Assembly: GCF_047663525.1 (NCBI RefSeq)
Contig: NC_092612.1
Span: 5,055,501-5,119,500 of the forward strand
From: Anas platyrhynchos
Lineage: Eukaryota; Chordata; Aves; Anseriformes; Anatidae
Reading direction: 5' to 3'
Length of the DNA stretch: 64,000 bases
In this document: in pieces, positions 52,314 to 64,000 of the stretch
How positions within the stretch are numbered: the stretch's first letter is position 1
Layout: every line of letters begins with the position of its first letter
Position numbers and translations under genes: made by a program
Notes under the pieces: generated by a model
The model's input: only the letters and a program-made list of their open reading frames with translations
Databases searched by the model: none
Told to the model about the DNA's origin: nothing

Positions 52314-53191
52314 CTGAAAGAAATAGAAGTGAGCTTTCTTTTAATATATCAAATCATTATGCTGTATTTTGGATTAAAAATACTATCAAGTTAGACTATA
52401 ATTACCATGCTATTAACAAAAAGAGTATACTCCATTGGAACATAGGTAACATAATACAGTGCAGGGCTTTGGGTAGTTAGCAGAATGTAGCCTGACAGAA
52501 CCAGACTTTCATACAAGATGATTCCATCTTCATAATCAGCACTTACTGAAAGCAAGCAATTTGATTTTAACAAATATAATACTTAAATTATGCTTGTGCA
52601 AACAGAACGATGAAGGACATGTTGACACACACACAGACAATTCCCCTTTGAGAAAGGGCTCAGAGTGATATAAAACCCTTTTAACTGAATCAGCTTTGCT
52701 CTTAAAATATGTGAGAAAATTGTTTGCTTTTCAAAAGGGACAAGCTACAGTAGGAAAATTTTGAAGATAATATTTGAAGAGGCAGTCACCACATGTACTA
52801 GCATTTTGAAAATTAAATTTAAAATTAAAAACTAAGTTAATACTTGATCCCCCAGGACTGTTAAATATGGTTTTAAGAGTCAGAGAAACTAATTCTGCGT
52901 CACCGTAACATTTACGGCATTTGGATGTATCTCCTTCCCCTAGCTGCAAGAGGTAAGACAAAGGAGACAGCAGATTTTAAGACGTGCTTCAGTTTTTGGA
53001 AACCACTTTTAGTAACTGCCAGTGAAGAAAGTATGGATCCTTTTTACTGTAAGAATGACAAAAATATTTCAAATTGGCTCTTTTTCCCCCTGTTCACTTC
53101 TAAAATCATCTCTCAGAGGCATCCATTTTTCTCAGAAAACCAACGTAACTACCATAACATGGGGGAATTACGAGTCAGCTGGCATTTTTTA

Positions 53192-53386
<195 letters not shown>

Positions 53387-53656
53387 TTAATAACCATCAG
53401 TGACTCGAAGTGAGAAAGTACACGTGTAGGTATACATACATAAATGCAGATTATTTCTATTCATTTCTTAATTGAAAGAAATAATATTAACTGAGAAGCA
53501 ATTAATTACACATTTATCCTAAGGAGATTTCTACTCATTCACGAAACAAATTGCATTTGTAATGTATGGTGAAAACAGTAGAAAAAGAATTTGAAGCAGG
53601 CTTATGAAAACAAATCATGGTTGACTATTTGTTGTTATCAGCACTTAACTGGTTTA

Positions 53657-53881
<225 letters not shown>

Positions 53882-53959
53882 TTAAATAAAAAAGAAAATA
53901 TCCTGAACCCTGAAGGAATTAATTTAAAAATATAGACAAGGCATATGAGTTACATCTGA

Positions 53960-54225
53960 GAGAATGACAGGGTCACAATTTGAGTCGTAAGGGATCTCCA
54001 GAGGTTACTAGTCCAATACTCTGCTCATAGCTATGTCAATTCTGAGATTAGATGAGACTAATCAGAGCTCTACCAATGCGGGCTTGAAAGTTTCCAGGGA
54101 TGGAAACATACTGTGCAATCTCCACCACACTGCCCTCATGGGGAGAAAGCTTCTCCTATCTCCAGGTTAAATCCCTCGTTTTAACTAAAGCCCTTTGTCT
54201 CTTGTACTCCTATCAAACACGATGG
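53960..54225 (-). mobile_element. Diverged CR1 fragment
   Basis: GGGATCTCCAGAGGTTACTA and CTTGAAAGTTTCCAGGGATG are eroded CR1 in reverse orientation, in RIOK2 intron 5. Confidence 0.7.
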
Positions 54226-55778
54226 TTATGCTGCCTAATTTAAACAATGGATCAGCGAATTTTTATGTCTGGATTGTTTTAGGTAACTTAGGTCTTCTTG
54301 TATTCAAATGCCATTCAAATGTCTCACAAAAAAGTGTTTTCAAGACTAAGCTGGGGATAAGGCAAAGCCAAAAAAAAAAAAAAAAAAAAAAGCTTAAAGC
54401 ACTCCAGAATATACTCCAGCATAAACTCCAGAATAAAAGCAAAGTATATGTTTTGCCCCAAAAGTGCGCAGAATAGACATCACCTTATTTTTACAAGCAG
54501 AATAAATAGGCAGCTGTCTTATTATACCAGGAGCTGTCAAGAAGCCGTCATTTACAGCTAATTTGTGATATATTTTGGCCTGAATGCAACACTGTAGTGT
54601 TATGAGAACATATCAGTTGCACATACAAACAAAACACAATGGAATTCAAGCAGCTCTGTAATAGGCTGCTGTTGAATATTTTCATATTAACAGCAAAATT
54701 AATTGGTGACATTTCTTATAGCCAGAGGTCTGTATCATAAAATATATCATTTGTTCTTTGAATTTGGAAGTCATCTAAACTGGTATCTTCTGAGATGCTG
54801 ATCACCTGAAATAATTTCTCATCTAGTACAGCATCTCCTTCAGGAAATGCTTAGTTAAAATTGCAGAACTGGGATAGCATGGTAAGCCTCACCTGCAATG
54901 CCCACATGTAACTTTAAAGCTTTCTGTCTACAGGACAGATGTGGAACTATTTAACAAAGGCGGGGAAACGGGATAGAATAAAGTCTTCAAAGGCACTTCT
55001 TCAATGTAACTCTTCAACTGTATACTTTGGGATTAATTACACTGAACCTTTGTTACTGTACATTATACAGAGTATCAAATAGCTATTTTGCATTCTGCTA
55101 CGGAAACAAAACAAGCCATTCATTCACATACAAAATTCAACATTTTTTCATGTTTCTGGATGTTGAAAAACTGAAGAAAAGTAATCTTCCTTGAGCAAAA
55201 AACAGCGTTCAATGCACACAAATACATAAAATAAAAAATAAAACAAACAAAAAACAAACACCCCCAAAAAAAATCAACACAGAAGTTCTACAATGGCAAC
55301 TGTACAAGTTGTAATCCTACCTGAATCTTTACCACAACATGGATCATGAACTGGAGCTCAGAACGTGGAGGATACACAACTCAATACTGAATATTTGATA
55401 TACTGAATATATCAATATTGAATATCATTGAATAGATAACATATAGAACATAAAATTTCTGTGTAGAAAATGGTTGTAGCACTAACCTCTGTATCACATT
55501 GCTCCTCTGATGTATTCCGTACTTAAAAAAAAAAAAAAAGTCTATTTCCACCAGTCTTTTTGGACAAAGAGAGTATGTTTTTAGTTTTCCTTCTCTCACC
55601 AATTTCTCCAAATATAATGAAGCAGAACCCTAGCCGTTCTGGGCCTGACTTTATTCATGCTTTATTCAGCATGATCAGAACTGACTCACACGATAAGGAA
55701 AAACGTCATCCCTGCTGTCTTACTGAACCTATCGTTGCTAGGGTTTCTGTAAAACAGACTTCAAGCTTCCAAACTTAT

Positions 55779-55918
<140 letters not shown>

Positions 55919-56391
55919 TTACATACCTGACAAACTACAACTATAAGATAAGCAGTTAAGCACCATTGCGGAAGCAGCATCCTACACATTATTCAACTGC
56001 TAACTGTAAAAGTCAAATCATGTGCTTAAGGAGGAAGAGCAATCTGAACTTTCACTACTAACTATGCTTCTGTATTTTCCAGAGTTTAGTTATCCTGCAG
56101 GTGGCAGGAAAACACAACGGGATAGAAAAACAGCAGAATCGTATCTGGTCTGTTAGCTTAAGAAACCACCAGCAGATAATTGGGAATAGGGTGTTAGAAA
56201 AAGGTTCAACAGTTCTTGTAAATACAGTTTGGCCTGGTCAGGTAATCCACACTCAGTCTCAGTAAGGCAAAAGTTTCTTCTTAAATATTAATATCCAGTA
56301 TTACACTACATTAAAGATTAACTAAAGGTAGGCCATAGTATTTTGTAGCTCTGTTAGCTTGCTCTAACCATATTTACCAAATCATTCACTT

Positions 56392-57118
56392 GATTCACAG
56401 AATGGCTCAGGTTGGAAGGAACCTTAAAGACCACCTGGTTCCACCCCTTCTGCCATGGGCAGGGACACCTCCACTAGACCAGGCTGCTGAAAGCCCCATC
56501 CATCCTGGCCTTGAACACCTCCAGGGATGGGGCATCCACAGCTTCTCTGGGCAGCCTATGCCAGTGCCTCACCATCTTGAGCACAGAATTTCCTCCTAGT
56601 ATCTAATCTCAATCTACCATTATTTTAATTTAAAACTGTTACTCCTTGTCCTATCACAACACTCCCTGAAAGAGTCCCTCCCCAGCTTACCAGTAGGCCC
56701 CCTTAAGTACTGCAGGCTGCTATTAGCATTCCCTTAAGCCTTCTCTTCTCCAAGCTAAATAACCCTGACTCTCAGCTTTTCTTCACAGGAGAGGTGCTTC
56801 ACCCCTCTGATCACCTTTTGTGGTCCTCCTCTGGGCCCACTCTAACAGCTCCACATACTTCTTGTGCTGGGGGCCCCAAACCTGGATGCAGCACTCCAAG
56901 TGGGGCCTCACAAGGGCAGAGCAGAGGGAGACATTCACCTCTCTCCACCTGCTGGCCACTCCTCTGTTGATGCAGCTCAGGAGGCTGCTGGCCTTCAGGT
57001 ATGCAAACAAATACTTCTGGCTTATGTCAAGCTTTTCATCCACCAGAACATCCAAGTCCTTCTCTGCAGGGCTGCTCTCAGTGTGCTCTCCTCCCAGTTT
57101 GAAACTCATCGCTTACAG
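56392..57118 (-). mobile_element. CR1 LINE copy
   Basis: From ATTCACAGAATGGCTCAGGT (inverted 3' tail) through AACCTTAAAGACCACCTGGT, TGGGCAGCCTATGCCAGTGC and GGGCCTCACAAGGGCAGAGC. Reverse orientation, RIOK2 intron 4. Confidence 0.93.
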
Positions 57119-57308
57119 ACCTAACAAATACTCTGTAATTATGTTTGTGGAAGTGATCCAAATTGACAAGACTAAAATACTAGTAGATACTTCACGAATT
57201 TTCCCTAGCATATAGTCTTTCCTAAGACAAGGTTAAGTGAAATGGCGATAGTTTATTCACTGCCTTTATTAAGACTCAGATGACTGGACAGCTTCACCTG
57301 AAATTTTA

Positions 57309-57863
<555 letters not shown>

Positions 57864-57957
57864 TTAACAGAAAAGACAACCAAATTTGTATATTATGTAT
57901 TACAAATCTGAACAAGAAGAAGTCATTGGTGAAGAGATTATGCTGCTCCACTAGTAG

Positions 57958-58020
57958 AATATCATAGAATCATTACGGTTGGAAAAGACCTCCAAGATCA
58001 TCTGGTTGAACCATCCATCT
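57958..58020 (-). mobile_element. Short CR1 3' tail
   Basis: ATCATAGAATCATTACGGTT, then GAAAAGACCTCCAAGATCAT: a CR1 3' end in reverse orientation, RIOK2 intron 3. Confidence 0.85.
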
Positions 58021-58543
58021 GATCTGAAACATATTTCAGACTAGGGGATAAGAAGTAACTTAATGGCACACTAGAAAAGACTTCTCCTGACTGGACAGAA
58101 AACTCAAGGTACCTCTTACTTTAAAACAGTGTTAGCAATTGGCTATGTTTCATTTTTACCATTTGTCCCCAATAATCCTCTTTTTTTTTTTTCGTCATTT
58201 TTTAATGACAAAAGACATGCTGTGCCAAATTACAATCAACATATGAGCATGAGAAACCAAGATAGCACTCCAATAGTTTGGACTGTATATTACTTTTTTT
58301 TTTTTTTTAGGTGGGATGAAACATTTGATGTTAATCTTTTTGACAGAAGGCTTCAAAATTCTTTGCAAGTCACAAGACAACTGTCACCTGTTTGCAAAAT
58401 ACCTTTTAAGGAACCATCCAAGAATTGTACAAAATGGTCAAAGTGGAACAACACTTGTGAAAAAAATCAGATGTAGTCAAGACTCACACAGAACTTGAAG
58501 TGACCATAAATTTTGGTGTTTGACAGATTAACTGATATGACTA

Positions 58544-58798
<255 letters not shown>

Positions 58799-59482
58799 TT
58801 ATGCATGTGTTTCTTTTAAAAGAAGTTTCATTTTGGTCTCTCTTTTTTTTTTTTCCTGCTTATGGTACACAACACTCAAATAGTATTTTCACTGTTGGCT
58901 AGTATCAACCCAACTTGACAGTAAGTTTAAATTCGTGCAAGCCTTTTGAAAACTAACTGGATAAAAAGCAGACATTTTGTTAGCCCCTTGGTAACGCAGG
59001 CAGTGACAATGGTTCAAATTGCATAGGATTACTTTGAAAGATGATTACTTAGGAGACACGGCAAGGATTCAGGATTGTTTCAAAGACCTAAACCAAACCT
59101 TAATGGTCTGAAAAACGGAGACAAAAAGGAGATGAATTTCATGAAGACTCCCACATTGTGCTTGCAAAGCCAGATGCAAGTGCAAGACTAAAGGAAATCC
59201 AACGCTACTAACAGAATGGGACAGAATAAATACTACTTTAGTGATCGTTCCTGACCGGCTGAAGGTATAAGGCTTTTGCAGTCCGCTCCAGTTTGTCTGC
59301 TGTAAGACTGTAACACATTTGGGCTGATCCCTATGTGAACTTAAATACTACCTTAGCTAACAATTATTTATTTTATCCACGAATTTGGACGAACGAATCC
59401 ATGAATCTCAGAAATCACCAACACCATTTGTTGCTGAAGGAGTTCACATTCCCCAGCTAGCCCCAAGGCGAGACGGGGCTCA

Positions 59483-59746
<264 letters not shown>

Positions 59747-59788
59747 TCAGCGGGGAGGGGACGGGAGGGGAGGGGGGGGAGCTGCGCC

Positions 59789-59883
59789 TTCCCTTCCCTT
59801 CCCTTCCCTTCCCTTCCCTTCCCTTCCCTTCCCTTCCCTTCCCTTCCCTTCCCTTCCCTTCCCTTCCCTTCCCTTCCCTTCCC
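59789..59883. repeat. (CCCTT)n, about 19 copies, RIOK2 intron 1
   Basis: A nearly perfect pentamer array fills half of the short first intron, between exons 1 and 2. Confidence 0.95.
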
Positions 59884-59908
59884 CTGTCCCCGTCCCGTCC
59901 CGTCTCAC

Positions 59909-59974
59909 CGCGGTGAGCACCCTGAAGTGCTGCCCGCTGAGGTACCGCAGCACGGCCATGTTCAGCTTCCCCAT
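59909..59974 (-). pseudogene. RIOK2: RIOK2 exon 1
   Basis: MGKLNMAVLRYLSGQHFRVL then TA, donor GTGAG. It starts the winged-helix domain and lies inside the CpG island. Confidence 0.92.
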
Positions 59975-60279
59975 GGCGGCCGCGCCCGCACCCCCCTCAC
60001 AGGCCTGGCCGGCCTCACGCGGACGCACCGCGCATGCGCACGCCCCCCTCTCCCCTACCTCGCCCTACCGGCGGAGCCTGTTTTGGGTCCTGGCAGCTAC
60101 ATAGAGACGCGTGTCCTCCGATGTATCTTCGCATACCGAGCCGGTAGCAAAGTCACTTACAATTCAAAATAGAGAAAAAACAAGCCTCTACGAATCGAGA
60201 CAGAATAAGCCTTAAGGTGATGGCTTAACCCCTCGCTCTACTCTAAAAGAGTTAATGGGGTTGCATGTGTATCTGCCCA

Positions 60280-60540
60280 GACCGATCCAGTGGGAACACC
60301 ACCCACGGCACCAGACACCCAGAGCGCTGCCCCCGGCTTCAACTGTGCATGCGCGGCCACCGCCCACGGCCATGAGGGTGTGGGGGGGGGGGGGGGGGGG
60401 GTGGAGGCTCCCAGTGCGCATGCGCCTGGCAGCCCCGCTCGGTGCGCACGCAGAGGGCAGTGGGGCGGGGCGGGGCGGTTCCAGACCCGGGGGTTGCGGG
60501 TTCGAGTGCCGGGGCGGACATGTTTCTTCGCCGTGACACC
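60280..60540. promoter_or_regulatory. Upstream GC-rich block: NRF1-like site, G20 run, GC boxes
   Basis: TGCGCATGCGC (60415-60425) is a second NRF1 site. A run of 20 G (60382-60401) can form G-quadruplexes, and tandem GGGGCGG boxes lie at 60462-60478. GGTTCGAG at about 60500 resembles a tRNA B box but no tRNA fold surrounds it. This could be an upstream part of the RIOK2 promoter or the start of a divergent transcript. Confidence 0.5.
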
Positions 60541-61843
60541 CCGTTATTGCCATAACTAATACCGGGGCCCAAAGAGGCAGAAATACAGCTGCAGCCATCC
60601 CATCCGTGTGTGGTTAGGTAGCAATACCTGGGAACAAATCATGTCTAACCTGCGGTGTGATGTTGCTCACGGAGGCTGGTTTTCCATTATATGTTATCAC
60701 GGTTACCTCTGTCTGCACCGGTTAACGCGAAAACGCCCAGCAATGTTTCTCAGGCGCTCAAATTTTGCTCGAATTTTGCAAATTTTAGCTGACAGAGCTG
60801 CAGCTCGCGAAACGCTGCCTCTGGGGGGCGGCAGTGTTTTAGAGATGAAACTGAAGTGTTTTTTGGTGGTGGTTCCTTCCCCCTCCGTCCTGCAAGATGG
60901 CATGGCAGAGAAATTATTTTCTGGTTTCTCATGTAGGTCCTCGTGTAGTCCTTCTTACAAGCTGCCTATATGGACTAGTCTATAAAGTATTTCTGCTAGA
61001 AACATGAGGAATATGTGACTGCAACGTGAGTATCCAAATGAGGTAACTCCATGCAAAAAAAGGGGATGTTAACTCCCTGTATAATCAGCTAATTAAGAGG
61101 CTGGCTGTTTCAATATATGCATAATATAGTGGACAGTAAGGCTATCCAGAATTTAATTCTTGGCTCTTAAGGCATCTGGAAAGTTGAATTTGTGAAATCA
61201 GATCTTAAATTTCAGCATGAACAGACGAACAGTTCAAACAAACAAACAAAAAAGCAAAAAACAAAATGTGATCTTAAAGTCAGAAGTTTAACCATGAAAC
61301 TTCTCTAGAAGTCTGTACTGATGTAACTGTTAATAAGCACTGTAAAAAATACTGTTATTTTTGACTGGTCAGTATACTTCTAAGGACCTGGCTGACATCA
61401 TGAAGAATACACATAAGTACATTCAATTTTTTGTATTTTTAAGCATTATAGGTTTCACCCATTTTATATGCATGCATGTATATGTGTATGTACATGAATG
61501 ATCATTGTGGTGTCAGAAAAAACTCAGTGTTTATAAAGTTTTTCTAATGAATAGCAGAATCCATGCCAAGTGTACAAATGCTGCACATTCTCTTCTGCAA
61601 GGAGTTTTATAAATCCCCAAAAGCTGTAGGTTAGTGTAAGGTTTGAACAGTGCAGTTCATATAGTGGGCTCTTTCATAGTAGTTTTAGGAAACTACTGTT
61701 CTCAAGATAGATATGAATGCTTAGCAGTTTTATTGCTTCAGGTGTTCCGTTTCAAATGAAAATTAGTAATAAACCTAAAGGGAATAGATTGTGGGAGCGT
61801 TAAAGTTTATAGTTTAGGTAATTGCTAAGGTGTCTGAATTAGT

Positions 61844-61867
61844 AAAAAAAAAAAAAAAAAAAAAAAA
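61844..61867 (+). repeat. A24 run
   Basis: Uninterrupted A tract. Confidence 0.95.
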
Positions 61868-62797
61868 GTAATTGCTGTATGTATAAAGAGCCCACAGTGG
61901 TGGCTCTATGTTACCTACATGTTTATATCTGGAATTTTAGATCAGCATTTGGCACTTGTCAAGGAAGTGTTTAGTCACTTCATGAGCCTTAGTTGGTGGT
62001 CAGACAGCTCCGTTTGCATTGGAGTTGAGGCTTGTCTGATACGTGTGAGGTCTAGCTGGGGTCTATTCCCCCATCGTAGCTGAAAACAGCCTCCAAAAGG
62101 CTGTAAAGCAGGGTAGTGGATATTTTTAGAGTGGATAACATGGGAACCTTTCAGCTTTAATTCAGTGATACAGAATATTTAACACTTAAGTCTTTCCTAA
62201 AATACTTACTAATTCAGCTTTTCAGATTCTTTTATTTGTTAAAAACTATAGGGCTTGCAAAGCACACCATTATTTTAATGCTCATGTTGAGCAGTATGTA
62301 AAGCTTAGTGCTTGTGCAGTACATTAGTGAGGTTTCTTTCCACACATGCAGGCTTCTCAGCTCTGCCTCATCGTGGTGGTACTGCTCTCAGTAGTAGGGA
62401 TAAACATAAAGTCTGAAAGGTTGGCTCGTTTGCTAAGCTAGTTAAGTTTCTTATGTTTGGTGAGAGACTTCCAACAAGTTCTATAGACAGTAGTGTGTTT
62501 TTTAGACATTAAACATTTAACATTAAAGGCAGGTAACAGCCCCTTCCTGCAGACTGAGTGGTGCTAACTTAAGGTGTGTGGCAGTCAGAGGTGGGTACAA
62601 GTTGATGCCATGTGGTAAAATTGTATACATATATATGCCATTGGCAGTTCTTCTGACTGGTTACTAAGGTTCTGTAAGCCAAATTCTATAATCATCAATC
62701 ATCTGTTGTTTGCATATGTCTTAAGGAGGGCAGTCATTTTTCTTTGTCATTGTGATAACTGCTTAGTTTTCAAAAAAGGAAGGAAAGACAGAGAGCT

Positions 62798-62824
62798 TTA
62801 TTATTATTATTATTATTATTATTT
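62798..62824 (+). repeat. (TTA)n, 9 copies
   Basis: Perfect trimer array. Confidence 0.95.
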
Positions 62825-63424
62825 GAATTTGAATTGCTGTCCAGCCAGAGACATGGGTGCAGAGGGAGTTTGTCTGTCAGATGCCATTTAGAGAGCTCTG
62901 GTACATAAATTAGAGTGGAGAGATCAGAATGAGCCTTGATACTACTTCATTTATTTGATCACAGTGTGGGGAGAATTGAGACTTTGAAGCCAGTTTCTAT
63001 GTGTTCAGATGGAGAATAAAACCATGAGAAGAAAAAGAGTAGAGCTCTCTCCTGGGCATAGAAAACTGGCAGGCTGTGACAAAGCGAGAGCTCTCAAAAC
63101 CTTCCTATCAAACCTCAAACTTGGACCTGTCATTTTCTGGATGGCCAGTTTCCTGCCAGCCCACCTATTAGGTCATTAGAGATTGGAGGTATGTCCCTTC
63201 TAGGCCCTGGGTAGACTACCAGAGGGGCAGTGTCTAGCATCAAATGAACGTAGCTGCTCATTTTTGAAGCAGTAAGGACCTAGTGTCAGAAACTGGTTTT
63301 GTTATTTGAGCCAGGTTCTACTGACTGCATATGATTGACTCCAAGCCTGGACAGATATTCTCTCCACTTGAATACGTCTTTTACCAGAGCATAACAATCA
63401 CTTAACAATCAATTAACAATCGAC

Positions 63425-63768
63425 CTCATCGCAGTCTACAACTTCCTAGTAAGGGGGTGTCGAGAGGCAGGAGACCTTTTCTCCATTAACACCAGCGACA
63501 GGACCCGCGGGAACGGGGTTAAGCTGAGGCAGGGGAAGTTTAGGCTTGACATCAGGAGGGGGTTCTTCACAGAGAGGGTGGTTGCACACTGGAACAGGCT
63601 CCCCAGGGAAGTGGTCACTGCACCGAGCCTGACTGAATTTAAGAAGAGATTGGACTGTGCACTTAGTCACATGGGCTGAACTTTTGGGTAGACCTGTGCG
63701 GTGTCAAGAGTTGGACTTGATGATCCTTAAGGGTCCCTTCCAACTCAGGATATTCTATGATTCTATGA
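63425..63768 (+). mobile_element. CR1 LINE 3' part
   Basis: Contains GGGGTTAAGCTGAGGCAGGG, CTTCACAGAGAGGGTGGTTG and ends TATTCTATGATTCTATGAA, the canonical CR1 tail. Among the better-preserved copies in the window. Confidence 0.9.
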
Positions 63769-64000
63769 ATTTACGCTGACATACTTCTCAATTTTTATGT
63801 TTTTCCACCTGTAGATTGCATCTCACTGTAGGTTGCATTTTAGTCTCCTAATTTATTCCCTGATTTTTATTTTTATTTTTGTACCACCTCATTAGTGAAT
63901 GTAGAAGAAAATGCATACTAGCTGGGCTGCATCCGGAAGTGCAAACCAAAGTGCTAGAGATAGCATGAATGTAGGAAAAACACACTTTATTGTCTTAATG

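Larger units (their letters stand above)
60541..63424. other. Upstream of RIOK2, no gene found
   Basis: AT-rich apart from 60541-60860. No exon recognised on either strand up to the CR1 at 63.4 kb. Confidence 0.55.

Noticed and set aside
60485-60520. Possible tRNA gene (GGTTCGAG B-box-like)
   Set aside because: No acceptor stem, D arm or A box can be drawn around it.
63446-63670. Minus-strand open frames at the right edge
   Set aside because: Antisense of a plus-strand CR1 copy.

Overview
The window is nuclear DNA of a bird. CR1 retroposons with avian-type 3' tails occur throughout on both strands, there are ERVL-type LTR pieces, introns are short with canonical GT-AG borders, and the exon peptides are closest to vertebrate proteins I know well. 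All recognisable genes lie on the minus strand. Gene identities come from memory of the human proteins, not from a search.

Layout, left to right. (1) 0.3-16.1 kb: thirteen consecutive coding exons of the ciliary kinesin KIF27, from the start codon (16044) to the middle of the coiled coil; the 3' exons lie beyond base 1. The copy is broken by three in-frame TGA codons, at least five frame-changing indels and one lost splice donor. (2) 17.3-17.8 kb: a CpG island with an X-box-like element, the likely KIF27 promoter. (3) 18.36-18.64 kb: one isolated first coding exon of GKAP1. In human GKAP1 lies beyond the 3' end of KIF27, so here it is on the wrong side. (4) 23.66-26.8 kb: the first six coding exons of the CCCH zinc-finger gene ZC3H11A, with a frameshift and without its 3' half. 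(5) 29-47.5 kb: a long stretch without recognisable genes, carrying LTR fragments, poly-A runs and unidentified sequence. (6) 47.5-60.0 kb: a complete ten-exon RIOK2 locus whose kinase exons are well preserved, but with a mutated splice donor, a frameshift and an in-frame TAG. Its CpG-island promoter carries NRF1-like sites and a 20-base G run. (7) 60.5-64 kb: no gene seen; a CR1 copy near the end.

Interpretation (inference): KIF27, GKAP1 and RIOK2 are, to my knowledge, Z-linked in birds, whereas ZC3H11A is autosomal in chicken. Decayed intron-bearing copies of Z genes, shuffled order, a foreign autosomal fragment and many repeats fit a female-specific W-chromosome segment best. A Z or autosomal segmental duplication is the alternative. 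Some indels sit in homopolymers and could be assembly errors; the CGA-to-TGA changes, splice-site changes and the 13-base deletion are not of that kind.

I did not find a new defence system, CRISPR array or coding operon; none is expected in this sequence type. The most interesting content is the mosaic of dying genes and one unidentified exon-like segment at 13.5 kb.
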